Source of the DNA: JBFAPK01 sp040676675
GTDB taxonomy: Bacteria; Actinomycetota; Actinomycetes; Mycobacteriales; Micromonosporaceae
Direction of reading: 5' to 3'
NCBI RefSeq assembly: GCF_040676675.1
Contig: NZ_JBFAPK010000043.1
Coordinates: 1-64,000 of the forward strand
Length of the DNA stretch: 64,000 bases
Positions 50,205-58,806 of the stretch are shown here, in pieces. The notes under the pieces were generated by a model, which saw only the letters and a program-made list of their open reading frames with translations, did not search any database and had not been told where the DNA came from. A program made the translations under genes and the position numbers. Each line of letters starts with the position of its first letter. Within the stretch, counting starts at the first letter, position 1.

Positions 50205-51986
50205 ATGCCGAAAGCGACCCAACGCGCCCGAACCAGACCACCGAGCAGACCGGCCGCCCGCCGGGACAACCGGCGGCCATCGAACGAGCAGGGCGCGCTC
50301 TTCGACCTGGACCCGCCGGTCGACCTGGACCTGCCGAAACCACCCGTCGAGACGTACCTGACCTCGGTCTACCAGCTCGACGGCGTACCGGCGACGGCCG
50401 ACAGCCTGCACGACGCGCTGAACCATCGCTACCTGCGGGAAAACGATCTCTCGATCGAACCTCGGCTGGTGGCCGACGCGCCGGCCCTGCTGGTTCATGG
50501 CACCGTGCCGCGGGAGCGGGCCGAGTGGTGCGACGTGCTCGCCCGGTTGACCGGCGAGCCGGTCGCACTCGGCTACAGCAACGCCGGGGCCGCCCTGCTC
50601 GTCGCGGTCGGCGACCGGGTGTACGCGCTGACCTACGGCGTCCTCGGCCGGCACCTGATCGACCTGGCTCGGATCAACACGGGGTTCGGCATCGGCTTCG
50701 CGGTCCGCTCGCTCGCGCCCAAGACGATCAAGCGGGTACGTCGCCGCGTGCTCGGCACCTCCGGCCGCGTCGACCGGAACCTGGTACCGGCCGGCGCCCA
50801 CATCCGGACCTACGGGATCGACAAGTGGGGCGAAATCGTCGGCCAGCTCTGCGGACCGACCGACAACCCTCGGCTCGCCGTCTGCCGGTCCACCGGACGC
50901 CCGACCCTCGTCGAGGGCAGCGACGCCCTGCGCCTGCACCTGGCGGTCGAGCCGGAACACCTGATCAGCGACCTGCGGGAAATCGACCGGGTATGCCGGC
51001 AGGAGCCGCCCTACGCCGACCTGGAGTTCATCACCCAGATCCGGCCGGTCTCGCCCCGCGATCCGCGTCTGCCGGACCTGGAGAAGCAGCTCGACGAACT
51101 GCTCGGACTGCCGGATCCGCCGGAGATCGGCCTGGCCGTGCCGGACCAGGTCGTCGAGTCCTACCACGGGGTGCGGTCGTACCGGCTGCGCGTGCCGAAG
51201 TCGGGGTCGCGGAAGACCCACCACCTCGGCGAGGTCAGTCTCGACACGGTGCTCGCCCGGACCCAGAGGGTGCCGGTCGGTGACCGGTGGAACGCGCTGC
51301 GGACCGCCCCGCTCACCGTCTACGCCGATCAGGCGGGCGAGGAGCTGATCACGGAAACGCCGGCGTCCCGGTGGATCACCGCACAGCTCGCGTCCGGGTC
51401 GAGCCAACTGCTGCTGCAGGACGGCCACTGGTTCGAGATCGGCGACAAGCACCGCGAGTTCCTGCGGAAGGAGATCGACGAGATCCTGACCCGGCCGAGT
51501 GGCATCGTGCTGCCGCCCTGGCGGCGCGGGGACAACGAACACGCCTACAACGAGTCGGCCGAGCGGGCCGGAACCGGCCTGGTGATGCTGGACTGGACGC
51601 TGCTCAGAACGGCACAGCACGGCCGGGGCTTCGAGGCGTGCGACCTGCTCGGTCCGGACAACGAGTTGATCCACGTCAAGCGGGCCGACCGCAGCGCCCC
51701 GCTGAGTCACCTCTTCGCGCAGGGCATGGTGTCGGTCGACGCGCTCACCCACGAGGCGGACGCCCGCGAGGCCCTGGTCTGGACGGTCCGGCAGCGGCGT
51801 CCCGGGCACCCCATCGACCTGAATTTCCGGCCGCGAAAGGTCGTCTACGCGATCATGCTCGATCCGGGCCGGCCGTTCACCGCCGGTTCGTTGTTCACGT
51901 TCGCCCAGGTCGCGCTCTACCGCGCCGTGAAGTCGCTGCGAGCCGATGGCCTCGACGTAGAGGTGGTCGGCATCCCGTCTTGCTAG
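50205..51986 (+). CDS. DUF6119/TIGR04141-family defence-associated protein
   Basis: A 593-residue cytoplasmic protein of the sporadic TIGR04141 family, found in defence islands. The diagnostic C-terminal part has YNESAERAGTGLVMLDWTLL (in parts), EACDLLGPDNELIHVKRAD (477-495) and LSHLFAQGMVS. The Asp-x(n)-His-Val-Lys arrangement resembles a PD-(D/E)xK nuclease core with His in place of Glu; nuclease activity is inference. The N-terminal 45 residues are basic and disordered. ATG 50205 has an AAGGAG site 6 bases upstream, favoured over an ATG at 50178. Confidence 0.82.
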   Translation: MPKATQRARTRPPSRPAARRDNRRPSNEQGALFDLDPPVDLDLPKPPVETYLTSVYQLDGVPATADSLHDALNHRYLRENDLSIEPRLVADAPALLVHGTVPRERAEWCDVLARLTGEPVALGYSNAGAALLVAVGDRVYALTYGVLGRHLIDLARINTGFGIGFAVRSLAPKTIKRVRRRVLGTSGRVDRNLVPAGAHIRTYGIDKWGEIVGQLCGPTDNPRLAVCRSTGRPTLVEGSDALRLHLAVEPEHLISDLREIDRVCRQEPPYADLEFITQIRPVSPRDPRLPDLEKQLDELLGLPDPPEIGLAVPDQVVESYHGVRSYRLRVPKSGSRKTHHLGEVSLDTVLARTQRVPVGDRWNALRTAPLTVYADQAGEELITETPASRWITAQLASGSSQLLLQDGHWFEIGDKHREFLRKEIDEILTRPSGIVLPPWRRGDNEHAYNESAERAGTGLVMLDWTLLRTAQHGRGFEACDLLGPDNELIHVKRADRSAPLSHLFAQGMVSVDALTHEADAREALVWTVRQRRPGHPIDLNFRPRKVVYAIMLDPGRPFTAGSLFTFAQVALYRAVKSLRADGLDVEVVGIPSC

Positions 51987-52039
51987 GGCGCTCGGGTCGC
52001 GGAGGCGTCGGATCCCGCAGGGTCGTCTCGGCGGGAAAG

Positions 52040-52077
52040 CACGGGCTGGGACCGAGGTACGTCGGCCCCGGCCCGTG
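52040..52077 (+). terminator. Hairpin terminator, duplicate of the one beside hisG
   Basis: CACGGGC/GCCCGTG with inner GGG/CCC and CCGA/TCGG pairs around GGTACG: 16 pairs with one mismatch and one wobble. It can end the DUF6119 transcript. A related hairpin lies next to the intact hisG. Confidence 0.7.
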
Positions 52078-52110
52078 GCTTAGCAGGCCGAACCGCCGAG
52101 CAGCGAGCGG

Positions 52111-52209
52111 TCAGCGCCGGAAGGCGTCGATGGCGGTCATCAGAATCGGCCGGGCGCAGAGGTCGTACAGCTCGCCCATGATTCGGTGTGCGTCCACCCG
52201 GACGACCAC
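52111..52209 (-). pseudogene. Duplicated 3' end of hisG
   Basis: Translated on the minus strand this encodes 32 residues (core HRIMGELYDLCARPILMTAIDAF) and a stop; 23 of 32 positions match the C-terminus of the intact hisG at 54858. Homology continues past the stop through the terminator and, with frameshifts, a little further into hisG. No start, so it is a remnant. It marks a duplication around the kinase gene. Confidence 0.85.
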
Positions 52210-52365
52210 AATCTGCGCGACCGCGCTGTGGTGGCGATGGCGTGGCCGGTCTTCGTTCGAGACACCCGCGGCTGGCCTCCAACGACGCACTGCGGGGCTC
52301 TGCCGGGTCGAATCGTGCGTTACGGTCGGGGCGCCCGCACGAGCGGTTCCCCGACGGGAGGGTCT

Positions 52366-54762
52366 GTGGCGCTGGAACAGGGGGCGGTCTTCGCCGGGTA
52401 CGTCATCGAGCGGCTGATCGGGTCCGGTGACACCGGCGAGGTCTACGCCGCGCGGCACCCGCGGCTGCCGCGCAGCGACGCGCTCAAGGTGCTGGGCGCG
52501 GCCGGTGATGGTGGGTCGGGTTACCGGCAGCGGTTCGAGCAGGCGGTGGACGCGGTCACTCAGCTGCGGCATCCGCACATCGCGGCGATTCACGATCGCG
52601 GCGAGTTCGACGGGCGGCTGTGGGTTGCGACAGATCTCGTCGACGGCCCGTCGCTGGCGGAGCTGATCCGCAGCTCGCCCGCCGGACTCCCCCCGGCGCA
52701 GGTCGGCCACATCGCCGTGGCGGTGGCCGGCGCGCTCGACTACGCCCACAGCCGCGGCGTGCTGCACCGCGACGTCAAACCCGCCAACATTCGGGTCGGT
52801 CCGCAGGGGCAGGTCGCGCTGACCGACTTCGGCCTCGCCCGGTTGTCGCCCGACGGCGCGACCCCGGCGAACGCCGGGGTGATGCTGGAGACGGTGCGCT
52901 ACTCCTCGCCGGAGCAGCTTCAGGGTGGCCACCTCGACGGACGGTCCGACCAGTACTCCCTGGCGTGCACGATGTTTCACCTGCTCACCGGCCACGCTCC
53001 GTACGAGAACGTCAATCCCGTCGCCGTCATCGCCGCGCATCTGGGCCAGCCGGTGCCGTCCCTGCGGCGGTTCCATCCGTACCTGGCTCCGGCGGTCGAT
53101 GCTGTCATCGGGCGCGCCATGGCAAAGGACCCGGGGTACCGCTACGGCTCCTGCGTCGAGTTCGCCAACGCCCTCTCGGCGAGCCTCGCCGCGAGCATGC
53201 CCGCCCCCGCCACCAGCATGCCCGGCCCTGACGCGGCCATGCCAGCACAACCGGCCGGGCCAGCACAACCGGACGGGCCAGCACAACCGGTCGCGCCGGC
53301 GCCGGTCGCGCCGCAACCCGTGCCCGCCCACCAACCGGGTCAGCCGGGTCAGCCGGGCCCGCCGGGCATCTCGCGGCGGCTCAAGTGGGTGATAGCCGGC
53401 GCGGCGCTGGCGGCCTGCGTCGTCCTCGTCGCGGCGGCGGTCGTCGTCGTCACCCTGACCCGTCCGAAGGAGATCTCGGCGTGGGACGACCGGCTCTACC
53501 CACAGGAGATTCCGTCGATCTTCCGCGCGCCGGCGCGTGACGAACTCCTCCAGGCGCTCTCCGGTCCGCCGAGCCCGATCTGGACGACCCCGATCAGGGG
53601 AGGTCGAGCCGAGGTCGTCGGCGGCGGCTCCCGCATCGTCCTGCTCCAGCTCGGGACGTACCTGGTGGGCCTCGACATGAACACGGGCGCGCCACGCTGG
53701 CCCAACGTCGATCTGCACGACACCGCCACGTCGTGTGCCGTCCGGGAAAACCGGATCGGGTGCGTGTCACCCGCCGGGAACGGCTCGGACTCCACGGTCT
53801 TCATCCTGGACACCGGTAGCGGCCAGATCGTGAAGACGCTGAAGGTGCCCAATCGGGAGCTGCGCTCGATGCTGGTCTCCGGCGATCGCTTCATCGCCAT
53901 GGCGGAGGACCTGGACAAGGACAAGGGTTTCGCCGTCGGGTACACCACCGAGGGCGAGCAGGTGTGGACGCGCGAGGGGCACGACGGCATGTACGTGTCG
54001 GCCAGTCAGCAGATACTGGTCGACGGCGCGTACGACGCCGACGAGGTCGTGTTCCTCAGCACGGCGGACGGCCGCGAGGTGCTCCGGTCCAAGCGGGCCA
54101 CCAAGAAACGCGACATGACCTGGAACGTCTTCCGTGGCGGCATCGCGATCCAGAACCAGGACTGGACCGGTACCGACATCTACGACCTGGACGGGAAGAA
54201 GACGTCGTCGGTGGCGGGCTGGGAGCCGGCGGGCTACCAGAACCGCTACGCGCCAATCTCTCCACTGCCGCTGCTCACCCGGCTCGGCGCCCGGGCCCCC
54301 CACTACCCGGACCGGCACACGGTCGCCGCCGCGAATCCGAAGACCGGACACCTGCTGTGGCGGATATCCGGGACGGATCTGTCGACCAACATGGCGACGG
54401 TGGACGACAAGCTGGTCATGAAGGTCGCCGAGCCGGGCACATCCGGCGACCCAGCGGGCGAGCCGGAGCCGACCAACCGGGACTTCGTTCGCGTGTACGA
54501 CTGCTTCACCGGCGAACTCCTGTCGCCGACGATCGACATGACGAGGAAGTCCTCGGTGGAGCCGTACTGGATCGAGTCGGATGGCATCAAGCTCGTCTAC
54601 ACCTACGCCGAGGACGGTAAGGAATCACCGTACGTCACGGTCGGATACGACCTGCGGTCCGGGGAGAAGAGCTGGGAGCTGCCGCTGCGAAGTCGGACGG
54701 TATATCCCGGGGGCGGCATCGTCGCCGCCACCGGCCCGGAGGCCGTCAGTCTCTTCCGGTGA
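52366..54762 (+). CDS. Membrane Ser/Thr protein kinase with extracellular PQQ-like propeller
   Basis: A 798-residue sensor kinase. Catalytic domain 9-275: glycine loop IGSGDTGEVYAA (18-29), Lys41, HRDVKPAN with Asp136, and TDFGLAR (153-159). A Pro/Ala/Gln-rich linker (about 276-335) with the repeat PAQPxGPAQPxGP leads to one membrane helix (341-364), and residues 365-798 form an outside beta-propeller of PQQ-like blades (GLDMNTGAPRWPNV, NPKTGHLLWRISG, YDLRSGEKSWELPL). GTG start after GGGAGGG. It lies alone between two hisG 3' copies; ligand and targets unknown. Confidence 0.93.
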   Translation: MALEQGAVFAGYVIERLIGSGDTGEVYAARHPRLPRSDALKVLGAAGDGGSGYRQRFEQAVDAVTQLRHPHIAAIHDRGEFDGRLWVATDLVDGPSLAELIRSSPAGLPPAQVGHIAVAVAGALDYAHSRGVLHRDVKPANIRVGPQGQVALTDFGLARLSPDGATPANAGVMLETVRYSSPEQLQGGHLDGRSDQYSLACTMFHLLTGHAPYENVNPVAVIAAHLGQPVPSLRRFHPYLAPAVDAVIGRAMAKDPGYRYGSCVEFANALSASLAASMPAPATSMPGPDAAMPAQPAGPAQPDGPAQPVAPAPVAPQPVPAHQPGQPGQPGPPGISRRLKWVIAGAALAACVVLVAAAVVVVTLTRPKEISAWDDRLYPQEIPSIFRAPARDELLQALSGPPSPIWTTPIRGGRAEVVGGGSRIVLLQLGTYLVGLDMNTGAPRWPNVDLHDTATSCAVRENRIGCVSPAGNGSDSTVFILDTGSGQIVKTLKVPNRELRSMLVSGDRFIAMAEDLDKDKGFAVGYTTEGEQVWTREGHDGMYVSASQQILVDGAYDADEVVFLSTADGREVLRSKRATKKRDMTWNVFRGGIAIQNQDWTGTDIYDLDGKKTSSVAGWEPAGYQNRYAPISPLPLLTRLGARAPHYPDRHTVAAANPKTGHLLWRISGTDLSTNMATVDDKLVMKVAEPGTSGDPAGEPEPTNRDFVRVYDCFTGELLSPTIDMTRKSSVEPYWIESDGIKLVYTYAEDGKESPYVTVGYDLRSGEKSWELPLRSRTVYPGGGIVAATGPEAVSLFR

Positions 54763-54784
54763 GATGCCGCGCGGCGGCTCGACG

Positions 54785-54826
54785 GCCACGGGCCGGGACC
54801 AGGGGTACCCGGCCACGACCCGTGGC
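54785..54826. terminator. Bidirectional terminator between kinase and hisG
   Basis: GCCACGGG and CCCGTGGC form the base of a hairpin with an inner GGGTACCC-like stem in the gap between convergent genes. Related to the hairpin at 52040-52077. Confidence 0.65.
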
Positions 54827-54857
54827 TCGGCCGGTCACACCGCCGGGCGGTGAGCGG

Positions 54858-55703
54858 TCAGAGCCGGCAGGCGTCGATGGCGGTGACCAGGATGGCCCGC
54901 GCGCCGAGGTCGTACAGCTCGTCCATGATCCGGTGTACGTCGGCGCGTACCACCATCGCCTGCACGGCGACCCAGCCCTCCCGGTGCAGCGGCGAGATGG
55001 TCGGCGACTCGATCCCGGGGGTCAGCGCGGTGGCCTGGTCCAGCAGGTCGGCGCGGACGTCGTAGGCGAGCATCACGTACCGCCGGGCCACCAGCACCCC
55101 CTGGAGCCGGCGGACGAGCTGGTTCTCCCGGGCGCCCGTGGGCGCGCCGACCCGGCGGATCAGTACCGCCGAGGAGCGCAGGATCGGCTCGCCGAGCACC
55201 ATCAGCCCGGCCTGGCGCAGGGTGGCCCCGGTCTCGACCACGTCGGCGACCACGTCGGCCACGCCGAGGCGTACCGCGTTCTCGACCGCCCCGTCGAGGC
55301 GGATCACGTCGGCCTTGAGGCCGTGCTCGTTCAGGTACCGCTCGACCACGCCCGGGTACGCGGTCGCGACCCGGCGCCCGGCGATCTCCTCGACCGACGC
55401 GATGGTCTCGGGCGGGGCGGCGAAGCGGAAGGTGGCGCCGCCGAAGTTCAGGTCGAGGGCCTCCTCGGCCGGGCTGCCCGCGTCGAGCAGCAGGTCCCGG
55501 CCGGTGATGCCGAGGTCCAGGTCACCGGAGCCGACGTAGGTGGCGATGTCCCGGGGCCGCAGGTAGAAGAACTCGACGTCGTTGGGCTCGTCCCGGCAGA
55601 CCAGGTCCTTCGGGTCGGTGCGCTGCTGGTAGCCGGCCTCGCGCAGCATCTGGCTGGCCGGGGCGGAGAGGGTGCCCTTGTTGGGAACGGCGATACGCAA
55701 CAT
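54858..55703 (-). CDS. hisG: ATP phosphoribosyltransferase, long form
   Basis: First enzyme of histidine synthesis, condensing ATP and PRPP. 281 residues, so the long HisG with a C-terminal ACT-like regulatory domain (about 205-281) for histidine feedback, not needing HisZ. LRIAVPNKGTLSAPA at the start and the PRPP loop VADVVADVVETGATLR (about 150-165) are typical. It follows hisE by about 90 bp on the same strand. Its 3' end is the source or sister of the duplicated remnant at 52.1 kb. Confidence 0.97.
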   Translation of the reverse strand: MLRIAVPNKGTLSAPASQMLREAGYQQRTDPKDLVCRDEPNDVEFFYLRPRDIATYVGSGDLDLGITGRDLLLDAGSPAEEALDLNFGGATFRFAAPPETIASVEEIAGRRVATAYPGVVERYLNEHGLKADVIRLDGAVENAVRLGVADVVADVVETGATLRQAGLMVLGEPILRSSAVLIRRVGAPTGARENQLVRRLQGVLVARRYVMLAYDVRADLLDQATALTPGIESPTISPLHREGWVAVQAMVVRADVHRIMDELYDLGARAILVTAIDACRL

Positions 55704-55792
55704 CTCTGGTGTGCTCCTCTGATCGGGGGAAGCGGATCAACGGGCGGCCCCGGCCGGACCGTGGCGGACCGGCCGGTGCCCGGTCGGGGCGA

Positions 55793-56056
55793 TCAGAGAT
55801 GTCGGTACACGTCCTTTAGCTCCAGGCCGGTGGCGAGCATCAGCACCTGCGCCTGGTAGAGCAGCTGGGAGATCTCCTCGGCGGCCCGTTCGGGCCCCTC
55901 GTGCTCGGCGGCCATCCACGCCTCGGCCGCCTCCTCGACGACCTTCTTGCCGATCGCGTGCACGCCGCGCTCCAGCGCGGCCACGGTCGCCGAGCCCGGG
56001 GTGCCGGCCGCGGCCTTGGCCTGCAGCTCGGCGAACAGCTCCTCGAACGTCTTCAC
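55793..56056 (-). CDS. hisE: Phosphoribosyl-ATP pyrophosphatase
   Basis: Second step of histidine synthesis. An 87-residue all-alpha MazG-like protein: MKTFEELFAELQAKAA, GKKVVEEAAEAWMAAE with the metal-binding EExxE cluster (about 38-45), and LLYQAQVLMLATGLELKDV at the end. Normal length for the stand-alone actinobacterial enzyme. First gene of the hisE-hisG operon; divergent from the ABC transporter operon. Confidence 0.96.
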   Translation of the reverse strand: MKTFEELFAELQAKAAAGTPGSATVAALERGVHAIGKKVVEEAAEAWMAAEHEGPERAAEEISQLLYQAQVLMLATGLELKDVYRHL

Positions 56057-56211
56057 GGGCGCCCATTCTCCCAGCCGTCCCGGCCCACCCCCACCACCGG
56101 GTCACCGCCACCCACCAGGTGGACTCCCGGGTACGCCCCGTCGGCCCGCCTGGACGTGGCGAAGATCCCTACTGACCCGCTGGGGTATTCATCCGGCGGC
56201 CCCGGCACGCC

Positions 56212-56217
56212 TATGCT
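56212..56217 (+). promoter_or_regulatory. -10 box of a leaderless ABC transporter operon
   Basis: TATGCT ends 7 bases before ATG 56225, the spacing for a message that starts at its own start codon. A -35 match (TTCATC, 18 bases upstream) is weak. Confidence 0.45.
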
Positions 56218-56224
56218 GTGCGTC

Positions 56225-57082
56225 ATGTCCCGCCCATCCCTGCCGTTCGCGCTCGCGACCGCGACCGTCCTGCTCGCCGCCGTCGCCGGCTGCGCGCCGC
56301 AGGAGGCCGCCCCGACCCCCTCGGCCGGGGCCGGCTGCACCAAGGAGAGCCTGCCCACCAAGACGGCCGGCAAGCTGACCGTCGGTACCGACGACCCGGC
56401 GTACGCGCCGTGGTTCCAGGACAACAAGCCAGAGAACGGCCAGGGCTTCGAGTCGGCCGTGGCGTACGCGGTCGCGGAGCGGCTGGGGTACGCCCGGGAC
56501 GACGTGACCTGGGCCCGGGTGCGGTTCGACAACGCCGTCGCCCCCGGGCCGAAGGCGTTCGACTTCGACATCAACCAGTTCTCCATCACCGAGGAGCGCA
56601 AGCAGGCGGTCGACTTCTCGGCCCCGTACTACCTGGTACGGCAGACCGTGATCGCGCTGAAGTCCTCGAAGATCGCCGGCAAGTCCTCGCTGGCCGACCT
56701 GCGTGACGCGAAGCTCGGCGCGCAGGTCGGCACCACCAGCTACCAGGCGATCACCGACGTGATCAAGCCTGCCGGCAAGCCGCAGGTCTACAACAGCAAC
56801 GACGACGCCAAGAAGGCCCTGCAGAACGGCCAGATCGACGGGCTCGTGGTCGACCTGCCCACCGCCTTCTACATCACCGGCGCCGAGATCCCCGAGGCCA
56901 CCATCGTCGGGCAGGTGCCGCAGGTCGGCGTGCCGGAGGCGTTCGGCCTGCTGCTCGACAAGGACTCGGGGCTGACCCGCTGCGTCAGCCAGGCCGTCAC
57001 CGCCCTGCGGGACGCCGGCACGCTGACGGAGCTGGAGCGCAAGTGGCTCGCCCAGTCGGCCGGCGCCACCGAGTTGACGTGA
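56225..57082 (+). CDS. ABC transporter substrate-binding lipoprotein, polar amino acid type
   Basis: A 285-residue extracellular solute-binding protein (family 3). The signal peptide ends in the lipobox VAGC (Cys about 22). KLTVGTDDPAYAPW, GFESAVAYAVAERLGY, FDFDINQFSITEERKQAVDFSAPYY (in parts) and LRDAKLGAQVGTTSYQAI are characteristic of glutamine/histidine/arginine binding proteins. The usual R-x-D contact for alpha-amino acids is not evident, so the ligand is open. First gene of a three-gene operon. Confidence 0.93.
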   Translation: MSRPSLPFALATATVLLAAVAGCAPQEAAPTPSAGAGCTKESLPTKTAGKLTVGTDDPAYAPWFQDNKPENGQGFESAVAYAVAERLGYARDDVTWARVRFDNAVAPGPKAFDFDINQFSITEERKQAVDFSAPYYLVRQTVIALKSSKIAGKSSLADLRDAKLGAQVGTTSYQAITDVIKPAGKPQVYNSNDDAKKALQNGQIDGLVVDLPTAFYITGAEIPEATIVGQVPQVGVPEAFGLLLDKDSGLTRCVSQAVTALRDAGTLTELERKWLAQSAGATELT

Positions 57083-57147
57083 CCCGAACCCCGACGTGAA
57101 CCGAACTTTCTACGCGACCCGACCTTCGACGTGACCGCGACGCTGAC

Positions 57148-57993
57148 GTGACCCTGCTCGACCACCACCCCTCACCGGTCGCCCGGGAACGCGCCCGGCA
57201 CCGCCGACGACAGACGGTACGGTCGGTGCTGCTCGCCGCCGCCTCCACCGGCGTGGTCGGCGTGCTGCTGGTCGTCGCGGTCACCGGCGCCCCCGGCTGG
57301 GACCGGGTCCGGCAGTCGTTCCTCGATCCGCGGATCGCCCGGGCGGCCCTGCCCGACGTGCTCGCCGGTCTCTGGCTCAACGTCCAGCTGCTGGTCTACT
57401 GCGCGCTCGGGGCGCTCGTGCTGGGGCTGGTGGTGGCGCTGCTGCGTACCCTGCGCGGGCCGATCTTCTTTCCGGTCCGGGCGCTGGCCACCGGGTACAC
57501 GTACACGTTCCGCGGGCTGCCGCTGATCATCATGATCTACCTGCTCACGCTCGGCGTGCCGGGGCTGCGGTTGCAGGGGACGCCGTCGGTGCTCGTGCTC
57601 GGCGCGCTGGCGCTGGTGATCACGTACAGCGGGTACCTGGCCGAGGTGTTCCGCGCCGGCATCGAGTCGGTGCACCCGAGCCAGCTCGCCGCCGCCCGGT
57701 CGCTCGGGCTGACGTACCGGCAGACCATGCGCCACGTGGTGCTGCCGCAGGCGGTCCGCCGGGTCGCGCCGCCCCTGCTCAACGACATCGTGGCGCTGCA
57801 GAAGGACGTCGGCCTGGTCTCGCTCGCCGGACCGATCGACGCGGTACGGGCCGCGCAGATCTCCACCGCCGAGACCTTCAACTACACGCCGTACCTGGTC
57901 GCCGGCGTGTTGTTCGTGCTGCTCGCCATCCCGCTGATCGCGGTGACGGACTGGGTCACGCTGCGCGCCGCGCGCCGGCAGACGGGACGATGA
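57148..57993 (+). CDS. ABC transporter permease, HisM/GlnP family
   Basis: A 281-residue inner-membrane permease with a cytoplasmic start, one extra N-terminal helix (about 26-46) and the five-helix core. The EAA loop that contacts the ATPase reads AARSLGLTYRQTMRHVVLPQAVR (in parts, about residues 184-206). The GTG start lies 65 bp after the binding-protein gene, in a stretch with repeated CGACGTGA. 4-bp overlap with the ATPase gene. Probably works as a homodimer, since only one permease gene is present. Confidence 0.93.
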   Translation: MTLLDHHPSPVARERARHRRRQTVRSVLLAAASTGVVGVLLVVAVTGAPGWDRVRQSFLDPRIARAALPDVLAGLWLNVQLLVYCALGALVLGLVVALLRTLRGPIFFPVRALATGYTYTFRGLPLIIMIYLLTLGVPGLRLQGTPSVLVLGALALVITYSGYLAEVFRAGIESVHPSQLAAARSLGLTYRQTMRHVVLPQAVRRVAPPLLNDIVALQKDVGLVSLAGPIDAVRAAQISTAETFNYTPYLVAGVLFVLLAIPLIAVTDWVTLRAARRQTGR

Positions 57994-58751
57994 CTATGCC
58001 GCTGCTGTCCTGCCGTGGGCTGCGCAAGGTCTTCGCCGGGAGCGTGGTGCTCGACGGGCTGGACCTGGACGTCGCCGAGCACGAGGTGGTCGCGCTGATC
58101 GGCGCCTCCGGCTCCGGCAAGTCGACGCTGCTGCGCTGCGTCAACCTGCTGGAGGAGATCGACGACGGCACCATCCACCTCGACGGCGAGCACATCACCG
58201 ACCCACGGACCAACCCCGACCTGGTACGCCGCCGCATCGGCATCGTGTTCCAGTCGTACAACCTCTTCCCGCACCTGCGGGTGCTGGACAACATCACCCT
58301 GGCCCCGCGCCGGGTGCACCGCCGCGACCGCGCGCAGGCCGAGGCGCAGGCCCGCGAGCTGCTCGACCGGGTCGGGCTGGCCGACAAGGCGGACGCCTTC
58401 CCCGACCAGCTCTCCGGCGGGCAGCAGCAGCGGGTGGCGATCGTCCGGGCGCTGGTCAACTCGCCCCGCCTGCTCCTGCTCGACGAGGTCACCTCGGCGC
58501 TCGACCCCGAGCTGGTCGGCGAGGTGCTGTCGATGATCCGCGACCTCAAGGCGGACGGGATGACCATGGTGCTCGCCACCCACGAGATGGGCTTCGCCCG
58601 CGAGGTGGCCGATCGGGTCTGCTTCCTCGACGGCGGGCGGGTGCTGGAGGAGGGCCCGCCCGAGCAGGTGCTGGGCGAGCCGACGCAGCCGCGTACCCGG
58701 CAGTTCCTGCGCCGCATCATCGAGGCCGGCCGCCTCCACACGTCGATCTAG
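57990..58751 (+). CDS. ABC transporter ATP-binding protein, polar amino acid type
   Basis: A 253-residue ATPase of the GlnQ/HisP type. Walker A GASGSGKST (about 35-43), Q-loop VFQSYNLFPHL, signature LSGGQQQR (about 138-145), Walker B LLLLDEVTSALDP and the switch His in VLATHEMGFA. All catalytic residues are intact. The stop codon lies within the left arm of the 20-bp inverted repeat that terminates the operon. Confidence 0.97.
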   Translation: MTMPLLSCRGLRKVFAGSVVLDGLDLDVAEHEVVALIGASGSGKSTLLRCVNLLEEIDDGTIHLDGEHITDPRTNPDLVRRRIGIVFQSYNLFPHLRVLDNITLAPRRVHRRDRAQAEAQARELLDRVGLADKADAFPDQLSGGQQQRVAIVRALVNSPRLLLLDEVTSALDPELVGEVLSMIRDLKADGMTMVLATHEMGFAREVADRVCFLDGGRVLEEGPPEQVLGEPTQPRTRQFLRRIIEAGRLHTSI

Positions 58752-58804
58752 GGCAAATCCTCGTGAATAGAGGTCAACTCAAGGGGATTTGCCCTAGATC
58801 GACG
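58741..58804. terminator. Perfect 20-bp inverted repeat between convergent genes
   Basis: Left arm 58741-58760 (CGTCGATCTAGGGCAAATCC) is exactly complementary to 58785-58804, with a 24-base loop. The left arm includes the last codons and stop of the ABC ATPase; the right arm ends 2 bases before the hydrolase stop. It should end transcripts from both sides. Confidence 0.85.
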
Positions 58805-58806
58805 GG

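Larger units (their letters stand above)
51987..52365. other. Gap with terminator and hisG remnant
   Basis: 379 bp between the DUF6119 gene and the kinase gene. It contains a terminator hairpin (52040-52077) and a decayed copy of the hisG 3' end (52111-52209, weaker to about 52235). No other gene. The kinase promoter must lie in 52230-52355, but no clear boxes stand out. Confidence 0.7.
39131..54784. mobile_element. Putative genomic (defence) island between the SEC-C gene and hisG
   Basis: Left limit: the 5' truncation of the SEC-C gene with a drop in GC. Right limit: the hisG 3' region, of which a diverged second copy (52040-52209) lies inside. Content: type I restriction-modification operon with accessory genes, lipoprotein, DUF6119 protein and Ser/Thr kinase. 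No integrase, transposase or tRNA site was found, so the mode of entry is unknown; homologous recombination in the flanks is possible. Limits are approximate. Confidence 0.6.

Noticed and set aside
39131..54784. Prophage or integrative conjugative element
   Set aside because: No integrase, portal, terminase, relaxase or tRNA attachment site was seen; the content is defence-type.
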